The notes beneath the pieces were generated by a model. That model was not told where the DNA came from. It did not search any database and saw nothing but the letters and a program-made list of their open reading frames with translations. Source: Blastochloris viridis (GTDB lineage: Bacteria > Pseudomonadota > Alphaproteobacteria > Rhizobiales > Xanthobacteraceae). From it: 64,000 bases of DNA. How positions within the stretch are numbered: the first letter of the stretch is position 1; the number at the start of each line of letters is the position of its first letter. The DNA is taken from contig NZ_CP012946.1 of NCBI RefSeq assembly GCF_001402875.1, positions 2,086,001-2,150,000 on the forward strand, given 5' to 3'. Shown here in pieces: positions 42,866-51,357 of the stretch. The translations under genes were made by a program, and so were the position numbers.

Positions 42866-43269
42866 CGACCCTCCTCCCGGACGCGATAGACCGCCGTCAA
42901 ACGTCCGACCCCACCCGAGCGGTCCGGAACGACGCAAAAGCCGGCCGGACGCGGCACCCAGCCGGTGGCCGGCCGCGCCTCCAGGCAAGCGGAATAACGC
43001 TCCTCGCACCGAGCTTGGTCGTTGTAGAGGGGGCCGGAGCTGCGCGCCACCTTATCCGCCTGCACGAACGCCATGCGGCAGACGCCGGGCGGCAGGCCGG
43101 CGGCGGCGCAGGCTTGCTCGCTGGCCACCACGCTGCCGCCCAGGCACTCGCCCCGCCACATGCCGAACGCGATCACCACGCCGGTGACGGCCAGCAGCGC
43201 AAAGACCAGGAATCGCCCGGCTCTCCCGGCTCGGCCGGGACGGCGTGGCGCTTCGTCCACCCTTGTCAC
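42862..43269 (-). CDS. Small membrane-anchored Cys-rich protein, DUF1190-like
   Basis: A 135-residue protein with a basic N-terminus, one membrane segment (F-L-V-F-A-L-L-A-V-T-G-V-V-I) and a Cys-containing exported part. The order C-x-M-A-F-x-x-A-D, P-L-Y-x-D-Q-A-R-C-E, a further Cys and W-V-P-R-P-A-G-F resembles the DUF1190 / YgiB family, whose function is unknown. It overlaps the VOC gene upstream and kdsA downstream by four bases each, so all three are translationally linked. An envelope role is inferred from that neighbourhood. Confidence 0.7.
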   Translation of the reverse strand: MTRVDEAPRRPGRAGRAGRFLVFALLAVTGVVIAFGMWRGECLGGSVVASEQACAAAGLPPGVCRMAFVQADKVARSSGPLYNDQARCEERYSACLEARPATGWVPRPAGFCVVPDRSGGVGRLTAVYRVREEGR

Positions 43270-44138
43270 TCCGCCTCGAAGATCAGCGCCGCGCCGTGGG
43301 CGTGGGCTGGCGGCACGGCGAGACGGTCGCGACCGACCGCGACGCCTGAGCGCCCCAGCGCGGCGCGGGCCTGCGCCAGATCGGCGACGCCGAGGCGGAT
43401 CGCCGCCAGCCGCATCCCGCCACGCGAAGCCGGCGGCGGGAAGCCGAACACATTTGCAAACACCGCCGGCTCCATCACGGCAATCTCGCCGCGCGCGGTG
43501 GTGATGACGATGCCGAGGCTGGTGGCGTGCATCTCGCGCCGGCCGCTGAAGCTGCCGAGAAAGCCATGGTGATCGCTGGGGTTGTCGGCAACCAGCACGA
43601 TACCGCGTACCGCCGTGGCCCCGTTGGGATGCACCTGGAACGCCGGGTTCCAGAAATTTTCGGGAAAGTGCTGCTCGCAGACGAAAAAGCAGACGTCCGG
43701 CGAGCCGGTGTCGGCGGCGAACGCCAGCGTGAACGCCACCGTTACCGCGCTGCCGTCGGGCCGCCGGCCCTGGCGGCTGAAGTGGAATGGCTCGTAATCG
43801 CCCACCGCCGAGGCGCGGAACCCCTGCGCCGCGGTGCGGGCGTTGTCAGTCTCCAGCACCAGGCACGACAGCCCCTCGCCGTTGCGAAGCGCCCAATCGC
43901 GATTGTAGGCGCCGAACGACACATGGCGCGGCTGCGGCGGCACGATCTTGTCGGACTCGCCGACGCTGAGCAGCTCGATGAAGAAGCCCGGGATCTGCAC
44001 CACCCGGTTCCAGGTGCCCCAAGGGTGACGGTTGACGACGCCCACCTGGAAACCGAGCCGCTGGTAGGTCGCCCCGGCGGCCTCAAGATCGCGGACGCAA
44101 TGCACGACGTGGTCGAGACCGCGAATCATTCGCACCAT
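43266..44138 (-). CDS. VOC-superfamily (glyoxalase-like) protein
   Basis: A 290-residue protein of the vicinal oxygen chelate fold. It starts R-G-L-D-H-V-V-H-C-V-R-D-L, the usual first metal-ligand strand, and has I-P-G-F-F-I-E-L-L-S and a second half with A-V-R-G-I-V-L-V-A-D-N-P. The length and a partly repeated architecture fit the glyoxalase-like family of about 280 residues, whose substrates are mostly unknown. It heads a tightly overlapping operon with the DUF1190-like gene and kdsA. Confidence 0.82.
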   Translation of the reverse strand: MVRMIRGLDHVVHCVRDLEAAGATYQRLGFQVGVVNRHPWGTWNRVVQIPGFFIELLSVGESDKIVPPQPRHVSFGAYNRDWALRNGEGLSCLVLETDNARTAAQGFRASAVGDYEPFHFSRQGRRPDGSAVTVAFTLAFAADTGSPDVCFFVCEQHFPENFWNPAFQVHPNGATAVRGIVLVADNPSDHHGFLGSFSGRREMHATSLGIVITTARGEIAVMEPAVFANVFGFPPPASRGGMRLAAIRLGVADLAQARAALGRSGVAVGRDRLAVPPAHAHGAALIFEAE

Positions 44139-44385
44139 TCCATGTCTTGACGATGATACAGTTTCCGGCAGATCCCCTCTGTGATCTCAGGAAACAGCCT
44201 CGTCGAATATCCTTGTCTGGAAGACGGTTTTTCGACGATCGGCATTCGCTTCAAAGGCTTGATCACCCGGAAACCGGACTTTAGGCGCGCCGCGCCGGCC
44301 TGGGGAATGGTCGTTGCCATTAAAGACGCCTTCCCCGGTCCCCGGCAAGCCGGCCCTGGATGATGGTCCGCCGACTCGGTTGCGG

Positions 44386-45516
44386 TCACAGCGCCGGCAA
44401 ATCGCCCGCCGCCCACCCGGCCTTGACCTCATCGCGGAACGCCGCGAGCCGCCCCTCGGCGATGGCGGCCCGGATGCCCGCCATCAGTTCCTGGTAATAG
44501 GCGATGTTGACCGCGGTCAGGATCATGCCGGCCAGCATCTCCTCCGCCCGCACCAGGTGGTGGAGGTAGGCCCGGCTCCAGCGCCGGAGCGGCTCGGACG
44601 GGCTGTCGGGGTCGAGCGGCCGGGTGTCCTCGGCGTGGCGGGCGTTGCGCAGATTGATCCTGCCGAACCGCGTGAAGGCGGTGGCGTGGCGGCCCGCCCG
44701 GGTCGGCATCACGCAATCGAACATATCGATGCCGCGCGAGGCCGCCTCCAGGATGTCGTCGGGGGTGCCGACCCCCATCAGATAACGCGGCTTGGCCGCC
44801 GGCAGGTGCGGCTCGACGGTCTCGATCATCGCGAGCATCACGTCCTGCGGCTCGCCGACGGCGAGGCCGCCGACGGCGAGGCCGTGAAAGTCCATGGCGG
44901 CCAGCGCGCGGGCGCTTTCCACCCGCAGGTCCGGCTGGTCGCCGCCCTGGACGATGCCGAACAGCGCCCGCCCCTCGGGCTGGCCCTCGAAGGCCTTCTT
45001 CGAGCGCTCGGCCCAGCGTAGCGACAGCTCCATCGCCCGGGCGATGTCCTCCCGCGGCGCCGGCAGCTTCAGGCACTCGTCGAGCTGCATCTGGATGTCG
45101 GCGCCGAGCAGGCTCTGGATCTCGATCGACCGCTCCGGCGTCAGCCGGTGCTCGGAGCCGTCGAGGTGCGAGCGGAAGGTGACGCCGCCCTCGTCGAGTT
45201 TGCGCAAGGAGGCCAGCGACATCACCTGGAAGCCGCCGGAGTCGGTCAGGATCGGGTGCGGCCAGTCCATGAAGGCATGGAGGCCGCCGAGCTTGGCCAC
45301 CCGCTCCGCCCCCGGCCGCAGCATCAGGTGGTAGGTGTTGCCGAGGATGATGTCGGCGCCAAGCGCGCGCACCTGCTCGGGGTACATCGCCTTGACGGTG
45401 GCCTGGGTGCCGACCGGCATGAAGGCCGGCGTGCGAATACGTCCGCGCGGCGTCGAGATTTCGCCGAGGCGCGCGGTGCCGCAGGTGGCGTGCACGCGGA
45501 AGGAAAAGGCGGTCAT
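44386..45516 (-). CDS. tgt: Queuine tRNA-ribosyltransferase
   Basis: A 376-residue enzyme that swaps guanine 34 for preQ1 in tRNAs with GUN anticodons. The active-site region [11 protein letters not shown] and G-V-G-T-P-D-D-I with D-C-V-M-P-T-R are present. The usual zinc site (C-x-C-x-x-C before R-A-Y-L-H-H-L) is not: the stretch reads [16 protein letters not shown]. Other Rhizobiales Tgt proteins also seem to have lost these Cys residues (recollection). It follows queA after 3 bp and uses the QueF product. Confidence 0.94.
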   Translation of the reverse strand: MTAFSFRVHATCGTARLGEISTPRGRIRTPAFMPVGTQATVKAMYPEQVRALGADIILGNTYHLMLRPGAERVAKLGGLHAFMDWPHPILTDSGGFQVMSLASLRKLDEGGVTFRSHLDGSEHRLTPERSIEIQSLLGADIQMQLDECLKLPAPREDIARAMELSLRWAERSKKAFEGQPEGRALFGIVQGGDQPDLRVESARALAAMDFHGLAVGGLAVGEPQDVMLAMIETVEPHLPAAKPRYLMGVGTPDDILEAASRGIDMFDCVMPTRAGRHATAFTRFGRINLRNARHAEDTRPLDPDSPSEPLRRWSRAYLHHLVRAEEMLAGMILTAVNIAYYQELMAGIRAAIAEGRLAAFRDEVKAGWAAGDLPAL

Positions 45517-45519
45517 GGG

Positions 45520-46605
45520 TCAGGCTCGGGCTGGGAACAGCAGGCTGGCATCGCCGTAGGAATAGAAGCGATAGCCGGTGTCAATGGCATGGGCGTAGGC
45601 CGCGCGCATGGTGGCAAGGCCGCTGAAGGCGGACACCAGCATGAACAGCGTCGATTTCGGCAGGTGAAAATTGCTCATCAGGGCATCGACGGCGCGGAAC
45701 CGGTAGCCCGGCGTGATGAAGATGTCGGTCTCGCCCGCGAAGGGCTGCAGCGTGCCGCTTCTCGCCGCGGTCTCCAACAGCCGGGCCGAGGTGGTGCCAA
45801 CCGCAATGATGCGCCCGCCCCGCGCCCGCGTCGCCGCCAGCGCCTCGGCGGTGGCCGCGGAGACCTCACCCCATTCGGCGTGCATGCGATGCGCGTGCAC
45901 GTCCTCGGTTTTCACCGGCAGAAAGGTGCCGGCGCCGACGTGCAGCGTGACGAAATGCTGGCTGATGCCGCGTGCGTCCAGCCGCGCCAGCAATTCCGGC
46001 GTGAAGTGCAGCCCGGCGGTCGGCGCCGCCACCGACCCGTCGTGCCGGGCGAACACCGTCTGGTAGTCGGCGCGGTCGCGGGCGTCCTCGGAACGCTTGG
46101 AGGCGATATAGGGCGGCAGCGGCACGTGGCCGTGGCGGGCGATCGCCTCGTCCAGCGCGACACCGGAAAACGCAAAGCGCAACTCGACCTCGCCGCCGTC
46201 GCCTTTGGTCGCCACCTCGGCGTCAAGGCCTGCCATCTCGCAGACGATGGCCTCGGACACGGTGCCGAACCGCACATGGTCGCCAATCTTGAGCCGCTTG
46301 GCCGGCCGGGCGAAGGCGAGCCAGCGGTCGGGCGCGATGCGCTTGTGCAAATTGAAATGGACGGTCGCGACCGCCTCGCTCCGCACCCGCACGCCGACCA
46401 GTTCCGCCGGAATCACCTTGGTATCGTTGAACACCAGCGCGTCGCCGGGCCGGAGCAACTCCGTCAGGTCGCGCACCGCACGGTCCTCAAGACCGCTGCC
46501 GGGCCGCACCACCAGCAGCCGCGCCGCATCGCGCGGCTCGGCCGGGCGCAACGCGATGCGCCCTTCCGGTAAATCATAGTCGAATTCGGCAAGCTGCACG
46601 GACAA
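45520..46605 (-). CDS. queA: S-adenosylmethionine:tRNA ribosyltransferase-isomerase QueA
   Basis: A 361-residue enzyme that transfers the ribosyl part of SAM to preQ1 in tRNA, giving epoxyqueuosine. It begins [11 protein letters not shown] and continues with [20 protein letters not shown] and [10 protein letters not shown]. The C-terminal [10 protein letters not shown] is typical. It forms an operon with tgt (3-bp gap). Confidence 0.96.
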   Translation of the reverse strand: MSVQLAEFDYDLPEGRIALRPAEPRDAARLLVVRPGSGLEDRAVRDLTELLRPGDALVFNDTKVIPAELVGVRVRSEAVATVHFNLHKRIAPDRWLAFARPAKRLKIGDHVRFGTVSEAIVCEMAGLDAEVATKGDGGEVELRFAFSGVALDEAIARHGHVPLPPYIASKRSEDARDRADYQTVFARHDGSVAAPTAGLHFTPELLARLDARGISQHFVTLHVGAGTFLPVKTEDVHAHRMHAEWGEVSAATAEALAATRARGGRIIAVGTTSARLLETAARSGTLQPFAGETDIFITPGYRFRAVDALMSNFHLPKSTLFMLVSAFSGLATMRAAYAHAIDTGYRFYSYGDASLLFPARA

Positions 46606-46783
46606 ATTCCAAAGGTCGCAGTCCCACGCATCAGGCGACCGGCGAGCCGATGACCTGCCGTCGTCATGGCTCGTCCCGGCTATCCACGCCGTTGCAGAGA
46701 CGTCGAAAGCCGAGTTCGAACGTGGTCTTCGGCATACGCCACCGGCTGCATTCCGCGCCTCACGTCCAAGCCCAGAGACGCAC

Positions 46784-47165
46784 TGAACCGTGCCGGGTTT
46801 TCCGGAGGCGGCTATGTTTGAGTCCTACGCGGCCATTTTGGAGTGTTCAAGGGGCGCGTAATCGTTCGCGTCGGCCTCGGCGGATGGGACGTAGCCGATC
46901 GGCTTCAGCAGCCACCGGGTGTTGGACCAGCCGACCCATCCAGCGTGGCGAACTCGACGGCCTCGAACGAGGGCTACGGCCCGCAGCGCAGCCGAACTTC
47001 AGTGCGATCGAGGCGATCGCCGCCCACTGCGAGGCGCGTTCGACTTGGCACTAAAATACCACCAAGATCGTACGCTCGCGAACCTCGGATGAAACCCTGT
47101 TCGCCGGCTTGCTCATGGCTCCGCCTTCTCAGGAATTGGAGCCTCCGGAAACTCGGGACGGTTCA
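46784..47165 (-). mobile_element. Internally deleted IS3-family element
   Basis: Both ends carry the same inward-facing inverted repeat: TGAACCGTGCCGGGTTTTCC at 46784 and, on the minus strand from 47165, TGAACCGTCCCGAGTTTCC. Between them, on the minus strand, an OrfA-like start at 47116 reads M-S-K-P-A-N-R-V-S-S-E-V-R-E-R and soon hits a stop. The C-terminal end of an OrfB-like integrase core follows (E-F-A-T-L-D then, out of frame, an L-L-K-P-I-G-Y-V-P-type end). The whole central part is missing, leaving only 382 bp. It cannot move by itself but could be mobilised in trans. Confidence 0.8.
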
Positions 47166-47218
47166 CAGTCGCGCCTCTTGGAGTTCCGGTGCGGCGGGCT
47201 CGCAACTCCGGCGTGGCC

Positions 47219-47452
47219 TCAGCCCCGACGCCGTCGGCGCTCCCACCACACCTGGACGCGGCGGCGGAGGCGACGGACCGCGGGCACATCCTGCGACAGC
47301 ACCAGCACGCCGAGCGGAATCATCCAGAAGCCGAGCACCGGCAGGAATCCCAGAATGCCGCCGCCGATCAACCCCAGCCCCAGGCCAATCCGCAGGCGGT
47401 GGTCGTCAGGCAGCCGGATGCGGCGGCCAGCCAGTCGGATTTCTCGTGCCAT
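47219..47452 (-). CDS. Small membrane protein, PGPGW-like
   Basis: A 77-residue protein with basic ends and two closely spaced hydrophobic segments (I-G-L-G-L-G-L-I-G-G-G-I-L-G and F-W-M-I-P-L-G-V-L-V-L) around L-P-V-L-G. This resembles the short putative transmembrane PGPGW-type proteins of unknown function. The ATG at 47452 has a GAGGAG ribosome site directly ahead. It sits between the deleted IS3 element and tRNA-Asn and seems intact. Confidence 0.7.
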   Translation of the reverse strand: MAREIRLAGRRIRLPDDHRLRIGLGLGLIGGGILGFLPVLGFWMIPLGVLVLSQDVPAVRRLRRRVQVWWERRRRRG

Positions 47453-47558
47453 TGCTCCTCGCTGTCTCGGAAAAACCCCTGTGGGATTTGTCACACGGTT
47501 CTTGGCAACGCCCAAAGTGCTTGCTATATCCCGCGCCTCGAAGCGCAACGAGTGCCAT

Positions 47559-47633
47559 TCCCCGGTAGCTCAGCGGTAGAGCAACCGGCTGTTAACCGGT
47601 TGGTCGCTGGTTCGAATCCGGCCCGGGGAGCCA
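47559..47633 (+). tRNA. tRNA-Asn (GTT)
   Basis: A full cloverleaf can be drawn: acceptor TCCCCGG/CCGGGGA, D-arm AGCTCAGCGGTAGAGC, anticodon loop CTGTTAA giving GTT, T-arm with GGTTCGAATCC, discriminator G and encoded CCA. It is 75 bases long. Confidence 0.97.
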
Positions 47634-47953
47634 TTCTTTTCAGGCACTTAGCCCAAAATTGGAGATGTTGCCCAGCGCTTGGCGTGCTCGAGGCAACGCC
47701 CAGGGCAACAGCCAACAGTCGAAAAATGCCCCGGGCGAATCCGTAGTGCACGATTGCCCCCGCGGCAGCTTGGCCACGCCAACAGCCAGGCGATGGCCCT
47801 CAGCCCCTCCTGGCGCGATCCCGGATGGACTAAACGCGCCGCTAGACTGCAGCGTGGGGCTCACCCTCCCCAAAAGAAAGAGCAGTCCGGCGGCGGCCGC
47901 ACAGGTCGTGGTGGCGACCGGTATCGGATTAGGACAGCGCTGCCGACGAGAAA
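47634..47953. other. Non-coding stretch downstream of tRNA-Asn
   Basis: About 320 bp in which I find no gene that looks real and no direct repeat of the tRNA 3' end. Composition is less regular than flanking chromosome. It is probably debris between the tRNA and the IS630-type fragment. Confidence 0.35.
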
Positions 47954-48268
47954 TCAGCCAGCCTGGTGGGCTCCCAGCGGGATCGTCGCCATCCCCAGCT
48001 TCGCCTGCTGGTCCGCATCCAGCGGCGAGCGCCGCCCGACATAGGCCAGCGCCTCCACCCCGGCCCGGCCGCGCTCGGCATAAAGCGCCCGGTGCTCCAG
48101 AACCGTGCTCTCGTTCAGATAGAGCGCGGCGGCGATCTCAGCCGGCGTCCAGCCATCGTCGAGCAGCAGCAGCACGTTCACGCGCCGATGCACCGCGCTG
48201 TTGATCTGCCGGCGCATCAGCTTCAAGAAATACGATCGGTCCTCAGCCGTCAGAACCAGCCCTGCCAT
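47954..48268 (-). pseudogene. IS630-type transposase N-terminal fragment
   Basis: The 104 codons begin M-A-G-L-V-L-T-A-E-D and contain a helix-turn-helix (D-D-G-W-T-P-A-E-I-A-A-A-L-Y-L-N-E-S-T-V) and A-L-A-Y-V-G-R-R-S. This is the start of IS630-like transposases. The similarity ends near D-A-D-Q-Q-A-K-L-G, and the DDE catalytic domain is absent, so it is a truncated remnant. A free-standing DNA-binding protein is possible but less likely. Confidence 0.7.
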
Positions 48269-48685
48269 GCCGACAGGGAATCACCAAACCCGCGCCAGGA
48301 AAACCGAAAAATCCAAATCCTTCGGAGTCGCGGTATATCTCGCCAACTACCTGCGTTGGTTCCACCTCGCCGGCATCGGAAATGGCCCCACACCACGCGT
48401 TTGCCTCAATGCCGCCATCGGACCACAGCTCAGGGTCGCCATCCCAAGCTAACGCGAATTGAGCCTTCCGCAATCACGAAGGGACCTCCCGGAATTCGTA
48501 TCATTTGCGCCAGCGGATCGGCCCGTCGATCCGATCCGACCTTCGCTCATCAAGAGGCGAAGCGGTCGTACCGTCATCTATCCACACCCCGTGTACGAAC
48601 CTTCACACAGCGTCTGGACAGCGCGAAAACCTGCCCGTATAACCCGACCACTTCGCGATGCCCGGCACCGGCCGGCGCCATGCGA
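48269..48685. other. Unassigned stretch upstream of tRNA-Phe
   Basis: About 400 bp with no convincing gene. One plus-strand frame (around 48300-48450) has a V-A-V-Y-L-A-N-Y-L-R-W-F-H run that could be the worn end of another transposase, but this is too weak to call. The tRNA-Phe promoter should lie near 48600-48680. Confidence 0.3.
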
Positions 48686-48761
48686 GCCCAGGTAGCTCAG
48701 TTGGTAGAGCACGTGACTGAAAATCACGGTGTCGGTGGTTCGATTCCGCCCCTGGGCACCA
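48686..48761 (+). tRNA. tRNA-Phe (GAA)
   Basis: Cloverleaf with acceptor GCCCAGG/CCTGGGC, D-arm AGCTCAGTTGGTAGAGC, anticodon loop CTGAAAA giving GAA, T-arm GGTTCGATTCC and encoded ACCA. It is 76 bases long. Confidence 0.97.
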
Positions 48762-48960
48762 TTACCCTTATGTCCTAGCATTCCAGGATGTCTCGCACAG
48801 CCTCATAAAGTATTGAAAAGGCGGCACAAAACTGGCTTGCGACGCCTGCTGCCGTCTCAGTCTGCATCATCGGATATCGCCCGATCCGACGGATTTGTTG
48901 GCCTTGATGTTGGCCTCGTCCCGGTATCTGCTGGCCTGAGGCCAACAGCGGGAGGCATCA

Positions 48961-49074
48961 ATGGCCTTGACAGATACGGTGTGCCGCGTCGCCAAGGGTC
49001 GGGAGACCAAATACAAGCTCTCCGACGGCGGTGGGCTCTACCTCCTTGTGAAGCCAAGCGGATCGCGGCTCTGG
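48961..49074 (+). pseudogene. N-terminal fragment of a P4-type tyrosine integrase
   Basis: Thirty-eight codons starting M-A-L-T-D-T-V-C-R and containing K-L-S-D-G-G-G-L-Y-L-L-V-K-P-S-G-S-R-L-W match the Arm DNA-binding domain of P4-type integrases. After the Trp the similarity stops abruptly and a different recombinase begins in another frame. It lies 200 bp from tRNA-Phe, a common attachment site for such integrases. The catalytic domain is gone. Confidence 0.8.
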
Positions 49075-49082
49075 TCCGACCA

Positions 49083-49605
49083 TCTTTTGAGAGCCAGCTT
49101 CTACGGCCCGAGCGGCTGGAAGCCATCCTGGGCAACGTCCTCGACCGCAGGCAGGAACAGGGCGAGCGCCGCCGCGAGCATATCCATATCGCCGAACTCA
49201 ACAAGCGCGCCGCCGAATCGGAACTGCGCCTCAAGCGGCTCTATGACGCCATTGAGGCGAGCGTTGCCGATATTCACGATCCGGCGCTGAAAGACCGCAT
49301 CGACGGTCTCAAGGCAATCCGGGATCAGGCCAGCGCCGACGCCGAACGGGCACAGGCAATGCTCGACAACTCGGGAGCCAAGGCGGTCACGCTGCAAATG
49401 GCCCGCGCCTTCGCCGACACCGCCCGCCAGCACATTCGGCTTGAGGGCGGCGGCTATCGCCGCGACCATCTGCGCGCGTTGGCGCAGCGCGTCGAGTTGC
49501 CGATGGCGAGGTCAGGATCATGGGATCGAAGTCCCGGCTGCTTCAGACGCTCGTGGTAGGAAGCAGCGTAAACTCAGTGCCCACTCAGGGACTGAAGTGG
49601 CGGAC
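49083..49605 (+). pseudogene. C-terminal fragment of a large serine recombinase, frameshifted
   Basis: From about 49083 one frame reads L-L-R-P-E-R-L-E-A-I-L-G, then a long coiled coil (L-N-K-R-A-A-E-S-E-L-R-L-K-R-L-Y-D) and R-L-E-G-G-G-Y-R-R-D-H-L-R-A-L-A-Q-R-V-E. This is the zinc-ribbon/coiled-coil end of large serine recombinases. Near 49505 the frame shifts by one, and the expected tail (D-G-E-V-R-I-M-G-S-K-S-R-L-L) continues in the next frame up to tRNA-Ser. The catalytic Ser domain is absent. Confidence 0.75.
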
Positions 49606-49687
49606 GGGGTGGGATTCGAACCCACGAGAGGCTTGCACCTCTGGCGGTTTTCAAGACCGCTGCCTTCAACCACTCGGCCACCCGTCC
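49598..49687 (-). tRNA. tRNA-Ser (TGA)
   Basis: On the minus strand: acceptor GGACGGG/CCCGTCC, D-arm GCCGAGTGGTTGAAGGC, anticodon loop CTTGAAA giving TGA, a long class II variable arm, T-arm GGGTTCGAATCCC and encoded CCA. It is 90 bases long. Confidence 0.96.
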
Positions 49688-49806
49688 AACCGCCGACAAT
49701 TGGCGCACGATGTGGCCTAACGCAAGCCCGAGATGTGTCTGATTAGGCAGCGGTCGGGCGTTTACGGGTATCGTCTGACCCGCCCTGGGTTTGCCGGCAA
49801 CTGTAT

Positions 49807-49988
49807 TCAGGCATGGGCGTCTGGCGCGAAGTCGGCGCCGGCTGCAAGCATGACGTTCGAGACGGTGAACAGCTTTCGGGCGGCTGCCATGCGGGCGGCC
49901 TTCACCGGTTTACCCGCGGCTTCGAGACGCTTGCGAAACTGGCCGAACGTGGCCGACCGACGGTACGCATGTAGCGCGGCCAAGTAGA
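49807..49988 (-). pseudogene. C-terminal fragment of an IS110-family transposase
   Basis: About 59 codons read L-Y-L-A-A-L-H-A-Y-R-R, then F-R-K-R-L-E-A-A-G-K-P-V-K-A-A and A-R-K-L-F-T-V-S-N-V-M-L. This is the end of the transposase_20 domain of IS110-type elements. The catalytic DEDD domain is missing. Immediately upstream on the minus strand the frame is closed, so this is an isolated remnant next to the IS3 element. Confidence 0.7.
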
Positions 49989-50173
49989 GCTATGCTGGAA
50001 ACTGGGGTGATGGGCGATCAGGCGGCGTTTGTGGACGACGTGTCGGTGACCTCGTACCCGTCGGCGAATCTGACACCCTCGACCAGAGAAGTGGCTCCGG
50101 CAATCTGAACAGGTCCGATAAGTGGCGTTTTCGCCTGTGAACAGCCAAGCTGGCTTGGCGAACAGGAGAGACG

Positions 50174-50485
50174 ATGCCCCGACGACCGCGCCGGAACCAC
50201 ACCCCGGCTTTCAAGGCGAAAGTGGCGCTGGCCGCCGTCAAGGGCGAGAAGACGCTCGCCGAGTTGGCTCAAGCGTTCGACGTCCACGCCAACCAGATCA
50301 CGGCCTGGAAAGCTTAACTCCTCGAAGGCGCTGCCGGGGTGTTCGGTCCGGACGGCAAGGCCGATGCGGCGACGCCGGCGGTCGACGTGAAGGAGCTGCA
50401 CGCCAAGATCGGTGAGTTGACGCTCACCAACGATTTTTTAGCCGGCGCGCTCGCCAAGGCCGGCCTTGCGAGCGCAAAGCGATGA
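50174..50485 (+). pseudogene. IS3-family orfA with internal stop
   Basis: The 103 codons encode the helix-turn-helix OrfA: M-P-R-R-P-R-R-N-H-T-P-A-F-K-A-K, L-A-E-L-A-Q-A-F-D-V-H-A-N-Q-I and a final leucine-zipper-like E-L-H-A-K-I-G-E-L-T. A TAA at 50315-50317 stands where relatives have Gln (A-W-K-Q-Q or A-W-K-A-Q), so a C to T change explains it. The end overlaps the orfB start by four bases. Confidence 0.78.
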
Positions 50486-51357
50486 TCGACCGGACCCACG
50501 CCTTGCCGATCGTCCAGCAGGCCAGGGCACTGGGGATCAGCCGTGGCAGCGTGTACTACGCGCCTCGGCCGGTGCCGGCCGCCGATCTGGCGATCATGCG
50601 GCGGATGGACGAACTCCACCTCGACCACCCGTTCGCCGGCAGCCGCATGATGGCGGCCCTTCTGAGGAACGAGGGCGTCGCGATCGGTCGTTGTCACGTC
50701 GGCACGCTGATGAAGCGGATGGGGATCGAGGCGATCTACCGCAAGCCGAACACCTCCAAGCCCGCGCCAAACCACACGATCTATCCCTACCGTCTGCGGG
50801 GCATGACGATCGAGCGGCCGAACCAGGTCTGGGCGATGGACATCATCCTCGGGTCAAGCCCGAGGACAGGCTCTATATCCCGATGGCGAGAGGCTTCGTC
50901 TACCTCGCCGCCGTGGTCGACTGGTTCTCCCGGCGGATCTTAAGCTGGCGCGTCTCGATCACGATGGAGGCCGCGTTCTGCATCGAGGCGATCGAGGAGG
51001 CGCTGGCCCGCCACGGCCGGCCCGAAATCTTCAACACCGACCAGAGCCTGCCCCCGCGAAGGCGGGGGGATCGCAGTTCACGTCGCAGGCCTTCACCGCC
51101 GTGCTCACCGAGGCCAAGATCGCCATCAGCATGGACGGCAAGGGCTCCTGGCGGGACAACGTCTTCGTCGAGCGGCTGTGGCGAACGGTCAAGTACGAGG
51201 AGGTCTACCTCAGGGCCTACGACAGCGTCGCCGAGGCGCGGGCCTCGATCGGCCGGTATCTGGCCTGGTACAACGGGACCCGTCCCCATTCGAGCCTTGA
51301 CCGGCGCACGCCGGACCATGCGTACTTCAACCACCCGCCGCTCCTCGCGGCGCTTGA
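50482..51357 (+). pseudogene. IS3-family orfB transposase, broken by two palindromic insertions
   Basis: The DDE integrase is readable in three consecutive frames. Frame one runs to N-Q-V-W-A-M-D-I, containing the first catalytic Asp. After an insertion at about 50845-50870 the next frame carries Y-I-P-M-A-R-G-F-V-Y-L through I-F-N-T-D-Q with the second Asp. After a second insertion at 51045-51070 the third frame carries D-G-K-G-S-W-R-D-N-V-F-V-E-R with the catalytic Glu region. Net insert sizes are 26 and 23 bases. The protein cannot be made intact. Confidence 0.8.

Noticed and set aside
40601..42889. Open frame of about 760 codons opposite the MFS gene and kdsA
   Set aside because: His/Gln/Arg-rich composition, no domain, and it crosses the TPP riboswitch and two confirmed genes.
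44139..44385. Short plus-strand frame between the VOC gene and tgt
   Set aside because: Sixty codons, no ribosome site, no recognisable motif; left as intergenic.
49992..50105. Short frame between the IS110 fragment and the IS3 element
   Set aside because: Too short and without similarity I can name; probably transposon debris.
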